Shown here piece by piece: positions 42,198 through 50,154 of a stretch of DNA of 64,000 nucleotides (position 1 is its first letter; each line of letters begins with the position of its first letter). The notes under the pieces are model-generated. The model was not told the DNA's origin. It made no database searches and saw nothing but the letters and a program-made list of their open reading frames with translations. Made by a program: the position numbers and the translations under genes. Source of the DNA: Mariniflexile sp044335535 (GTDB lineage: Bacteria > Bacteroidota > Bacteroidia > Flavobacteriales > Flavobacteriaceae); assembly GCF_044335535.1 (NCBI RefSeq), contig NZ_JBIQVZ010000004.1:124001-188000 (forward strand), written 5' to 3'.

Positions 42198-43692
42198 TTA
42201 AAATATCAAACGGTACTTGGGTTGCAAATGTTGCTAATCCTTTATTTATGGCGGCAGAATCTTCACCTATTACAAGCATGTTTTTATTAGTATCTTTAAA
42301 ATGTGGGTCTTGGTTAAAAATAGTACCCTCATAATGTGTGGGATCGTTGATATCGTAATTAGCACCTGTAAAATTCGTGTTTCTACTATCAAAACGAATG
42401 AGACAATTGGTGAATTTAAAGTTGAAAACCACTGCATCGTCTTCAATTTCATCTAAAAGAATCTCTGGATTGTCGTTTCCGTAGATGATGCAATTGTTAA
42501 AATTGGCTTGGGCTAAATCGGTTACAATGGCATTGTCATCTGCATCGGTAATAAAATTATTCAATAAAACCGCGGGGAATTCTCTAGAGCCACTCCAATA
42601 ATTGGCAATGGTGCAATGTGTGAAATTGTATTTACCGCCAAAAGTCCCAGCAAATGCCGATTGCCCGCAATTGTTAATTACCACATTCTCACCTATAATA
42701 GAGGTGTTTCGACCTAAAATGCCAAAACTACTGGAATTGTAAATTTGCGAATTGGTAATTTTTAGTTTTTCGGTAGCGATATTGGGATTGCCATCACATA
42801 AAATACCAATAGTGGCATTTTTTATGGTGGTGTAGTTTATGCTGTTGTTTACACTGCCATCAAACAACCAAATAACGCCCCATTGCCCGGAAATATCAGC
42901 GAAATCGGGTTCTAAGCGATCGCTTTCAAAAATAACTTCGTTTTCTAAAAGTTCGGGATCGCTGCTTACACTACCATTGATTTGCAATGAAGCGCCTTCG
43001 CTTACAATAAGTCCAGATTCTGAATGAAAATGCACGCGCGCACCAGCTTCAATAGTTAAAGTTTGACCATTTGGTACGGCAGCAAAACCATAAATAACAT
43101 AAGGCTTTTCGTTTGTGAAAGTCAGTTCTTCAGGGAGTAATTCACGGCCTTGAATATCGGTTTCTACGGTGTCGCCATTGATGTCTAATTTAAGGGTTTC
43201 AATAACCTTTGTGGTATTGTCTCTATCGGGATAAATAAAAATAGCATCTTGTACCAAGGTGACAAGTTCTACTTTTTGGAGATTACTGCCTGCATCAAAC
43301 TCTATTTGATCGGTGTATAAAAATTTGCTATCGGGATTCGCTAAATTAGTAATATCTATGGTTGTTTCAACAAAAATAAACAAGCTGTCTTTGGCTAGAA
43401 TTGGTATGTTTTCGAATGTTTTTCCAGCAATACCATCTACATTTAAGCGGTAGTTGGACGCATTTCCTAGCGCGAGTCTTACTGAGGGAATCATAATATC
43501 ATGACCGCTTCTATTGTAAACTTTTAAATTGTAAGTGCTTGAACCTATATTGGTAAAAACGGTATCTAAATAAACGGTGTCTTTTGAAAATTCAAGGTTT
43601 CCAGTATTTGGCGAAAACTCAAAATCATTTCTGCAAGAACTCCAAAGCATTATAAAACCTAGGGTGAAAATTAGATATAAAATACGCTTCAT
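42130..43692 (-). CDS. Right-handed beta-helix lipoprotein
   Basis: The 520-residue protein has a lipoprotein signal (MKRILYLIFTLGFIMLWSSC). Residues 30-140 look like an Ig-like domain (DTVYLDTVFTNIGSSTYNLKVYNRSG). From about 190 it has parallel beta-helix turns rich in N, I and G: YGFAAVPNGQTLTIEAGARVHFHSESGLIVSEGASLQING, then INYTTIKNATIGI, ITNSQIYNSSSFGILG, INNCGQSAFAG, FNNCIIYGND. The end has the choice-of-anchor pattern APDIGAYQ. It is probably surface-exposed on the outer membrane; no catalytic residues of pectin-lyase-like enzymes were identified. Confidence 0.75.
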   Translation of the reverse strand: MKRILYLIFTLGFIMLWSSCRNDFEFSPNTGNLEFSKDTVYLDTVFTNIGSSTYNLKVYNRSGHDIMIPSVRLALGNASNYRLNVDGIAGKTFENIPILAKDSLFIFVETTIDITNLANPDSKFLYTDQIEFDAGSNLQKVELVTLVQDAIFIYPDRDNTTKVIETLKLDINGDTVETDIQGRELLPEELTFTNEKPYVIYGFAAVPNGQTLTIEAGARVHFHSESGLIVSEGASLQINGSVSSDPELLENEVIFESDRLEPDFADISGQWGVIWLFDGSVNNSINYTTIKNATIGILCDGNPNIATEKLKITNSQIYNSSSFGILGRNTSIIGENVVINNCGQSAFAGTFGGKYNFTHCTIANYWSGSREFPAVLLNNFITDADDNAIVTDLAQANFNNCIIYGNDNPEILLDEIEDDAVVFNFKFTNCLIRFDSRNTNFTGANYDINDPTHYEGTIFNQDPHFKDTNKNMLVIGEDSAAINKGLATFATQVPFDILNVNRTSAPDIGAYQHIVFPVED

Positions 43693-43753
43693 TAAACGGT
43701 CGTTATTTTAATTGATTGACTTCAAAAATATAACTTTTGTTTTGATAGTATAG

Positions 43754-43969
43754 TGAACTCGTTTAAACTTTTTTGATTAAAGCGAAAATTTAACCTTACG
43801 CCAGCTGGCTCGTTCGCTAAAATAACCCGCTGGGGTATTTTTACGCTCCGCCCTGTGTTCGGTTGAAGGCTTTTTTGAGTTGCATAGCAGGGCTACGGAA
43901 GGAAGAAAAGACAAAAAGCGAATGCAAAAGGACAATTTTAGCTAATTATGAAGAGTTTAAACGAGTTCA
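43754..43969. mobile_element. MITE-like element, family B, copy 1 (216 bp)
   Basis: Perfect 15 bp inverted ends TGAACTCGTTTAAAC (43754-43768) and GTTTAAACGAGTTCA (43955-43969) bound a non-coding unit. Its interior contains AAGCGAAAATT, GTTGAAGGCTTTTTTGAGTT and CTACGGAAGGA, which recur in the same order in copy 2 read in reverse complement. No clear target-site duplication was recognised. It lies just downstream of the thioesterase gene. Confidence 0.8.
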
Positions 43970-43986
43970 ATATCCGAGTTGGTTAT

Positions 43987-44373
43987 TTAGCTAAATAAAT
44001 CCATTATTTCGGGAGTTATTCGTGCAGGACGTTTTGTTTGGCTGTTTATTAAACACCAAGTGGTTTCAGATTTTGCCAGTAATTTATCGGAATCATTATA
44101 TATTTCAACCATACGGGTTGTTGTAACGCCTTCAGAATTTATTACATAGGTTTTTAGTGTAATAACATCGTTTAACAAAGCTGGACTTTTGTATTCTATG
44201 TAATGGGATAACATGACCCAATGATAGTCATTTATAATCTTTGGTGATGTATTTTTCAGCCAATGGGCTTTGGCAACATCTTGTACCCATTCTACATACC
44301 TTATGTTGTTAACATGGTTAAGTTCGTCTAAATCGTTTTGGGTCACTATGAGGGTCGTTTCGAAAGTTTGCAT
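43987..44373 (-). CDS. Acyl-CoA thioesterase (4HBT hot-dog fold)
   Basis: The 128-residue protein has the 4-hydroxybenzoyl-CoA thioesterase pattern: VTQNDLDELNHVNNIRYVEWVQDVAKAHW, where N/D-E-L-N-H-V-N-N-x-x-Y is the active-site helix start, followed by YHWVMLSHYIEYKSPALLNDVITLKTYV and EGVTTTRMVEIYNDSDKLLAKSETTWCLIN. It hydrolyses acyl-CoA or acyl-ACP thioesters in the cytoplasm. The gene is bracketed within 18 and 43 bases by two oppositely oriented copies of MITE-like family B. Confidence 0.85.
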   Translation of the reverse strand: MQTFETTLIVTQNDLDELNHVNNIRYVEWVQDVAKAHWLKNTSPKIINDYHWVMLSHYIEYKSPALLNDVITLKTYVINSEGVTTTRMVEIYNDSDKLLAKSETTWCLINSQTKRPARITPEIMDLFS

Positions 44374-44415
44374 TTGGTTTTAAATTTTCTAAATAAAATT
44401 TAAACAGTTTCTTAA

Positions 44416-44636
44416 TGAACTCATTTAAAGTTTTTCAATTTGCTAAAAAATTGCTGATTTCAGCTCTGTTTTTGCCTTTTCATCCTTCCGTAGCTTTTCC
44501 AACGTGACAAGCTGGCTCCTTCTCTAAAAAGGTTTACGAAACCTTTTCTTTACGCTCGGCCCTAACTCAAAAAAGCCTTCAACAGAACTAAAACCTCCTA
44601 ATTTTCGCTTAATTTCAAAAACTTTAAATGAGTTCA
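44416..44636. mobile_element. MITE-like element, family B, copy 2 (221 bp, inverted relative to copy 1)
   Basis: Perfect 20 bp inverted ends TGAACTCATTTAAAGTTTTT (44416-44435) and its reverse complement at 44617-44636 enclose a non-coding unit. Read on the minus strand its interior shows AAGCGAAAATT, GTTGAAGGCTTTTTTGAGTT and GCTACGGAAGGAT, the same order as in copy 1. A further hairpin (AAAAGGTTTACGAAACCTTTT, about 44527) is inside. It lies upstream of the thioesterase gene start. Confidence 0.8.
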
Positions 44637-44783
44637 ATACGAAAGATAAAAATTCGTGTTTAATAAATCTCTAAAAATTTGTTTAAAGTTTGAATTATAT
44701 AACATGTATTAGAAATGTTATAACATCCAAAAGTTAATATCATATATCTTTATAAGATTAAATAATCTTAAAATCAATGTATT

Positions 44784-45098
44784 ATGAAAAAATCATTTAT
44801 TTTGTTGTTAATGATGTTGTCATTAGCAGCATTTCCAAACACAGTGATGGCTGCTGAAAACACACCAATAAATACAACAGTTCCAGCTCCAACAGAAATC
44901 CCAGCCGAAGTTAAAGTGATGTTGAATCGCTTGGAAGAAATCAAAGCCTTAGACAAATCGACTTTAAGTAGATCTGAAAGAAAGGAGCTTCGTAAAGAAG
45001 TGCGAACCATCAAGAAAGATCTAAGAGCCGCTGGGAATGGTCTTTACATTTCAACGGGTGTCATTATTCTTATTTTACTTTTAATAATTATACTTTAA
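44784..45098 (+). CDS. Small exported membrane-anchored protein
   Basis: The 104-residue protein has a signal peptide (FILLLMMLSLAAFPNTVMAAE), a proline/threonine-rich linker, a charged helix (PAEVKVMLNRLEEIKALDKSTLSRSERKELRKEVRTIKKDLRA) and a C-terminal membrane segment (GLYISTGVIILILLLIIIL). Similar small proteins are common in Flavobacteriaceae and have no known function. It stands alone, 148 bases after the family B element. Confidence 0.65.
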   Translation: MKKSFILLLMMLSLAAFPNTVMAAENTPINTTVPAPTEIPAEVKVMLNRLEEIKALDKSTLSRSERKELRKEVRTIKKDLRAAGNGLYISTGVIILILLLIIIL

Positions 45099-45395
45099 TA
45101 AGTTGGCAATTGACAATTAGCAATTAACAATTAGCAATTAGCAATTGACAATTAACAATTAGCAATGAATAATAATCACTAGCATATAGTCAAATCAACA
45201 AATAATCGAATAAACAATAATGTTGGTAATTAGGACTTCGACAAGCTCAGTCTGACTTTTGTTATTTATTATTGACTATTTATTATTGTTTATTTGGTGA
45301 ATAGATTATTTTGTCTACTGCCTACTGTTTACTGTCTTTTTTTAGGACTTCGACAAACTCCTTTAGATTTGTTTTTTTAGATGGCGAATCCAAAT
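45099..45395. repeat. Word repeats and a REP-like unit
   Basis: The gap before galT holds CAATTAG/CAATTAA heptamer repeats (about 45105-45165), then a REP-like unit ACTTCGACAAGCTCAGTCTGAC (45234-45255) and a truncated one (GACTTCGACAAACTC, about 45346). TATTTATTATTGACT words lie between. No gene is present. Confidence 0.7.
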
Positions 45396-45410
45396 TAAAA
45401 ATATGGGTTC

Positions 45411-46430
45411 CTATATAAGTTCTCTTAATTTTTGGGCAGCAATTTCGGGTGTAATATCGCGTTGTGGCGACCCAAACATTTCGTAACCAACCATAAATTT
45501 CTTTACGGTTGCACTACGTAATAAAGGTGGATAAAAACTCATGTGCCAATGCCAATGGCTGTTATCCTTTCCATTGGTTGGTGCTTGATGAATCCCACTG
45601 GAATAAGGAAATGAAGTATTAAACAATTTATCATAAGCTTTGGTTATTACAGAAATGGCTTCAGCAAAAAGGAATGTGTCATTGCCTTTTAAATCTGAGA
45701 TGCTTTGCTGCTGTTGCTTAGGAACGATCATGGTTTCAAAAGGCCAAATGGCCCAAAACGGAACAAGTACCACAAACCCATCATTTTCAAAAATAATACG
45801 TTCTTGCTTTGTTAATTCCTGCTGAATGTAGTCACCTAATAAGCTCGATTTATTTTTGTCATAATAAGCACGTTGTTGTTGGTCTTTTTTATCAACTTCA
45901 TTGGGCAACGTGGTTTGGCTCCAGATTTGACCATGTGGGTGCGGATTACTACAACCCATAACGGCGCCTTTGTTTTCGAAAATCTGGACGTAGTTTATAA
46001 GGGGATTGTTACCAAGTTCGGCGTATTCTTTCTGCCATGCGAAAACCACTTTCTCAATATCCTTAGCATCCATATCGGCCAGACTTTTAGAGTGGTCCGG
46101 ACTAAAGCAAATCACTTTACAAATGCCTTGTTCGCTTTGTGCAATTAATAAGCCATCATTGACATTAAAGTTTTTAGATTCTGTTTGAAGCGCAGCAAAA
46201 TCGTTGGTAAAAACAAAGACGTCTTCATATTTTGGGTTTTCTTCGCCATTAATTCGGGTATTTCCGGCGCATAAGTAACAACTTGCATCGTAAGCCGGTC
46301 TAACAGCGTTGGAAACAGCTTCGTTTTGACCTTGCCATGGGCGTTTAGCTCGATGTGGTGAAACTAAAACCCATTCACCTGTTAATATATTATAGCGTTT
46401 ATGTGAATAATCTTGTAAGTCGGTGTTCAT
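45411..46430 (-). CDS. galT: Galactose-1-phosphate uridylyltransferase
   Basis: The 339-residue Leloir enzyme exchanges UMP between UDP-glucose and galactose 1-phosphate. It shows YNILTGEWVLVSPHRAKRPWQGQ at the N-terminus, CYLCAGNTR (zinc ligands), GCSNPHPHGQIWSQTTLP with the active-site HPH, and SGIHQAPTNGKDNSHWHWHMSFYPPLLRS with further zinc/iron-binding histidines. Length matches E. coli GalT (348). It is third in a galM-galK-galT minus-strand operon, 17 bases after galK. Confidence 0.95.
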   Translation of the reverse strand: MNTDLQDYSHKRYNILTGEWVLVSPHRAKRPWQGQNEAVSNAVRPAYDASCYLCAGNTRINGEENPKYEDVFVFTNDFAALQTESKNFNVNDGLLIAQSEQGICKVICFSPDHSKSLADMDAKDIEKVVFAWQKEYAELGNNPLINYVQIFENKGAVMGCSNPHPHGQIWSQTTLPNEVDKKDQQQRAYYDKNKSSLLGDYIQQELTKQERIIFENDGFVVLVPFWAIWPFETMIVPKQQQQSISDLKGNDTFLFAEAISVITKAYDKLFNTSFPYSSGIHQAPTNGKDNSHWHWHMSFYPPLLRSATVKKFMVGYEMFGSPQRDITPEIAAQKLRELI

Positions 46431-46447
46431 TTTTAAAAGAAGTTTAT

Positions 46448-47596
46448 TTATTTGATAACATGCGTTCCGTTAGACAGTTTAACGGCATAGATGGAGCAGT
46501 CCTTATTAAATTTAGCTTTATAAGCTTTAGAGACAGTTGTTTTAAAAGTTTCCACAGCATTTTTGGAAATTAAGTTTATGGTACAGCCACCAAAGCCACC
46601 ACCCATCATTCTTGCCCCTAAAATATGTGCGTTTAATTTGGCTTGCTCCACAAGGAAATCCAATTCGTCACAGCTTACTTTGTACTGTTTGGATAAGCCT
46701 TCGTGAGAACCATAAATTAAAGCACCTAAAGTTTCTAAATCACCATCAAGCATAGCTTGTGAGGCTTTTACGGCACGATTGTTTTCTTGAACAACATATA
46801 ATGCTTTTTGATAGTTTTCAGGCGTCACCTGGTCTTTAATTGTAAGTAAATCGGCTTCGGTAGCATCCCGCAACGCTTTGATGTCCAATAACGAAGCAAT
46901 GTTTTCACAAGCCGAGCGTCTGTCGTTATAGGCACTATCAGATAAACTGTGTTTTACATTTGTATTTATTAAAATAAGTTCGTGGTCTTTAAAATTAATT
47001 TCAAAGGGTGTTGCTTCTACCGTTCTGCAATCTAATAATAGTGCATTGTTTTCAATACCAAACATACTGGCATATTGATCCATAATACCGCAGTTAACAC
47101 CTACATAATTATGTTCGGCTTTTTGTGAGATTAGAATCATTTCGGTTTTAGACAATCCTAAATTAAAAAGTTCGTTTAAGCCAAACACCACACTGTTTTC
47201 TAAGGCTGCTGAAGAAGACATGCCAGAACCTGCGGGAATATCACCACTGAAGGCAATGTTAAAATTTCCAACCACTTTATTTTTGTTCTGCATTTCGGCA
47301 ACAACACCCAAAACATAGTTTTCCCAACTACCTTCAGATGAGGGTTTCAGTTTATCTAATTCAAACACGATACTTTCGTTCATGTCAATGGCATAGGCTG
47401 TAGATACTTTGTCATCACTTTTATGAAATGCGGCGACAATTCCTTTATCTACTGCTGCTGGAAACACAAAACCATCATTATAATCGGTATGTTCGCCAAT
47501 AATGTTGATTCTTCCGGGAGAAAAAATCATTAATGGGTCGGCATTAAATTTATTAATGAAACTATCTTTTACTTTGCTAATTAATGTTGAATTCAT
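46448..47596 (-). CDS. galK: Galactokinase
   Basis: The 382-residue GHMP kinase phosphorylates galactose at C1. The galactokinase signature FSPGRINIIGEHTDYNDGFVFPAAVD, the ATP-binding GDIPAGSGMSSSAALENS, CGIMDQYASMFG with the catalytic Asp, and the C-terminal GARMMGGGFGGCTINL are all present. It lies 15 bases after galM and 17 before galT, in one operon. Confidence 0.95.
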   Translation of the reverse strand: MNSTLISKVKDSFINKFNADPLMIFSPGRINIIGEHTDYNDGFVFPAAVDKGIVAAFHKSDDKVSTAYAIDMNESIVFELDKLKPSSEGSWENYVLGVVAEMQNKNKVVGNFNIAFSGDIPAGSGMSSSAALENSVVFGLNELFNLGLSKTEMILISQKAEHNYVGVNCGIMDQYASMFGIENNALLLDCRTVEATPFEINFKDHELILINTNVKHSLSDSAYNDRRSACENIASLLDIKALRDATEADLLTIKDQVTPENYQKALYVVQENNRAVKASQAMLDGDLETLGALIYGSHEGLSKQYKVSCDELDFLVEQAKLNAHILGARMMGGGFGGCTINLISKNAVETFKTTVSKAYKAKFNKDCSIYAVKLSNGTHVIK

Positions 47597-47611
47597 TTTA
47601 TGTTTTTGAAA

Positions 47612-48508
47612 TTATATTAACTTAATATTCCAGTTTATTTGATACTCTTCATTAGGTTTTAAGGTTTGTAGCCCCATATTGTTGTTAAAGCTGTCTGATA
47701 CACCTGTAGTTGGTTCTATAGCAATCGTATTCGCTTTTGGCGGTGTATAAATTTGTAAAAAATTCTCTTTGGAAGAAGCGCTTATTAAAAGTTTATAATC
47801 TGGTGTGTTAAATTGTGTTTGGCTGGAATTTAAAATAAAGCAATCATCTAATTTTTTGTCTTTAATCTCAAAATGTGGTTCATTGTTAATATCAACACTG
47901 CCAGTAGTTATACAACGTTCATCAAAAACGAGTTGTTTGTTGCTCTCAAAATTAAGCGTGCTATTAAATAAGTTACTGCTACTAAAATAGGGGTGCCAGC
48001 CAAGAGTAAATGGAAATGCTTTGGTGTCAGTATTTTTAACCGACACATTAACATCTACCGAATCTTTCTTTATAATATATTCAATTTGAATGGAGTAGGA
48101 GTATGGAAATCCGACAGATTCTTTGTCTTCGACATATAGTAATGTGATGGAAGCAAAATGTTCGGTTTGTTCTTGTTTAACTATTTGGAATGTTTTATTG
48201 AAAACCAAACCATGTAAGGCATTGTTGTTGCCCGTTTCATTAATTGGAAATTGAAATTCTTTACCATCATACGTATATTTACCATCTTTTATTCGGTTGG
48301 CAAACGGAAATAATATCGACGATGCGTAGGTATTGTTATATGTTAAAGGGGATAAATCTTCAATAATGGTTTTACCATCAAGTTTTAATTCCTGTAAACT
48401 TGCACCTTGGTTGATACAAATTTTTGCATAACATACTTTTTCTTGGTTTTTAACTTCAATAAAATCTAAATCATTAGATGTATTTAAAATGTGTTTTATA
48501 GTGTACAA
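47612..48508 (-). CDS. galM: Aldose 1-epimerase family protein (galactose mutarotase)
   Basis: The start is set at TTG (48508), giving MYTIKHILNTSNDL, because a -7 box lies at 48557-48564 and the upstream extension to 48619 would include the promoter and the terminator stem of the neighbouring unit. The 298-residue protein has a GalM-like beta-sandwich: GKTIIEDLSPL, ILFPFANRIKDGKYTYDGKEFQFPINETGNNNALHGLVFNK (catalytic His in ALHG), LGWHPYF (second His) and AIEPTTGVSDSFN (catalytic Glu). It interconverts alpha and beta anomers of galactose or a related aldose and heads the gal operon. Confidence 0.85.
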   Translation of the reverse strand: MYTIKHILNTSNDLDFIEVKNQEKVCYAKICINQGASLQELKLDGKTIIEDLSPLTYNNTYASSILFPFANRIKDGKYTYDGKEFQFPINETGNNNALHGLVFNKTFQIVKQEQTEHFASITLLYVEDKESVGFPYSYSIQIEYIIKKDSVDVNVSVKNTDTKAFPFTLGWHPYFSSSNLFNSTLNFESNKQLVFDERCITTGSVDINNEPHFEIKDKKLDDCFILNSSQTQFNTPDYKLLISASSKENFLQIYTPPKANTIAIEPTTGVSDSFNNNMGLQTLKPNEEYQINWNIKLI

Positions 48509-48556
48509 TATAAAATGTCTTAGTTGAACGAGTTCGTTTGGTTGATAAGAATTTTG

Positions 48557-48564
48557 CAAATATA
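48557..48564 (-). promoter_or_regulatory. Promoter -7 box of the gal operon
   Basis: The minus strand reads TATATTTG, matching TAnnTTTG. Transcription would start near 48550, about 42 nt before the TTG start proposed for galM. Confidence 0.55.
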
Positions 48565-48606
48565 CTAAGTGAAAATTAAAATGCGATGAGTAGCATGGAA
48601 ATAAAA

Positions 48607-48634
48607 AATCCGTAAACATTTCTGCTTACGGATT
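48607..48634 (-). terminator. Terminator of the rhamnose permease operon
   Basis: AATCCGTAA and TTACGGATT form a perfect 9 bp stem; on the minus strand it is followed by a T run (A run at 48603-48608). It lies 28 bases after the stop of the permease gene. Confidence 0.85.
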
Positions 48635-48661
48635 CACATTTAGATAGCATCTATTTTTTTA

Positions 48662-50071
48662 TTACTTTTTTTGAAATTGTTTACTGAAAACAAGGAACAA
48701 CACGCCACATAATAACCAGGTGGGTAATGTTACGAACGATAAGAAAATATCAAACTGAAGCGATATGGAATAAAATATACCAAAGCTAATGGCCCAAGCC
48801 AGTAATACCGATTTATTAAATTTTATATTGGCATGTTCTGCATAATTTTTAATAATGCCATATTTTTTTGAAAAGAAATGTTCAAAAACAATAACGGCTC
48901 CAACAGGTGCTAATATAAAGCCATATAGCGCAACAAAGTCTAATAATTTCATGGCAAAGGCTGGAAATAATCCAGCTATGGTTGCAATAGTTCCAGCCAA
49001 AATGGTTACCCAAAACGTAGACAGTTTAGGAATGATGGCTTGAAACGCTAAACCAGCTCTATAAATAGTTGGATTGGCAGTTGTCCACCCGGCCAATACA
49101 ACGGCTATAATTCCGAAAATACCAATAGCGTTATAAGCTAACGGACCGGGAGCTACTGGTGGTGCTTCGCCATTTGATAAAAAGGCTTGAGCTTCAGGTG
49201 AATTTAAATATACTGCGTATAGTAAACAAGCGGCAATCCATGCCATATAATGACCTACATACATACCTGCAGCAGTTGTCCACCCAGAACTTGCTTTTTG
49301 GGCAAAACGGAATACTGATAAATCGGACATACCAATGTGCATAGCTGCATTGGCAAACCAAGACCAAATAACAACATGCCAAAAGGTGTATTTTATTTGC
49401 CCAGGGAATGGGTCTCTGCCTTCACCCCAAATATCCCAAAATTGAGAAAAGCTAGAAACGCCCAATTGGTTTAATGCTACTACACCGCAGGCTAAAAATG
49501 CAAGTACAATAACAGGAGACATCCAATTGGCAGCTTTTGAAACCGTATCGTAACCTCTAGCTGCTATGATGGATATTACAGCACCAAGAGCAAGCACAAT
49601 AACAACCCAAGTAATACCATTAGGAAGTGTGTCTGTTAATTTTGGCATGGGCATGTCAAAAGGAATACCAACTGCAGTTGCCGACACGGTTATCATAGAA
49701 CCTGCTAAAAAACAAAATAAGATTCCATTGGCAAGGTTGTAGCCTGTAACTAAGTTTTTACCACATATTTTTTCCAGTTGAAAATATAATGTTAATCTGT
49801 TTTTAACAGCGATTTCAGCGGTTAAGTATCTCCAAGATAATACGGCTAATAAATTTCCAACTAGAAGTCCGATAATTAAATCGAAAGCACTAACACCCGC
49901 AGTTAAAAATAAGGGACCAATCATAAATTCGGTACCAGCTGCATGCTCACCAGCGTACATGCCAAGAAAACTTTTCCAGCTTTTTAATTTTGATTGCGGC
50001 ACAGGGGTTCTTTCAAATTCACCTCCTGCAATTTCCTCTATCATATCTTCTTCTCTGTGATATTGTGTCAT
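48662..50071 (-). CDS. NCS1 / cytosine-permease family transporter, candidate rhamnose-pathway permease
   Basis: The 469-residue protein has about twelve membrane segments and the NCS1 (cytosine-purine permease) pattern: SWKSFLGMYAGEHAAGTEFMIGPLFLTAGVSAFDLIIGLLVGNLLAVLSW at the first segments and GWTTANPTIYRAGLAFQAIIPK in the eighth. Known NCS1 members carry nucleobases, hydantoins or vitamins with sodium or protons. Here it is the last gene of rhaI-rhaB-aldolase-permease, with no nucleobase genes near. I infer uptake of L-rhamnose or a related compound; the usual RhaT is not present. It is 83 bases downstream of the aldolase-like gene and precedes a terminator. Confidence 0.7.
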   Translation of the reverse strand: MTQYHREEDMIEEIAGGEFERTPVPQSKLKSWKSFLGMYAGEHAAGTEFMIGPLFLTAGVSAFDLIIGLLVGNLLAVLSWRYLTAEIAVKNRLTLYFQLEKICGKNLVTGYNLANGILFCFLAGSMITVSATAVGIPFDMPMPKLTDTLPNGITWVVIVLALGAVISIIAARGYDTVSKAANWMSPVIVLAFLACGVVALNQLGVSSFSQFWDIWGEGRDPFPGQIKYTFWHVVIWSWFANAAMHIGMSDLSVFRFAQKASSGWTTAAGMYVGHYMAWIAACLLYAVYLNSPEAQAFLSNGEAPPVAPGPLAYNAIGIFGIIAVVLAGWTTANPTIYRAGLAFQAIIPKLSTFWVTILAGTIATIAGLFPAFAMKLLDFVALYGFILAPVGAVIVFEHFFSKKYGIIKNYAEHANIKFNKSVLLAWAISFGIFYSISLQFDIFLSFVTLPTWLLCGVLFLVFSKQFQKK

Positions 50072-50154
50072 TGGTTTTATTTATTTAGTTAGTATTGGTT
50101 AATTTATCAAATATTATGGTTGTTTCATTTCCATGATTGTCAAAGAAACGCAAA

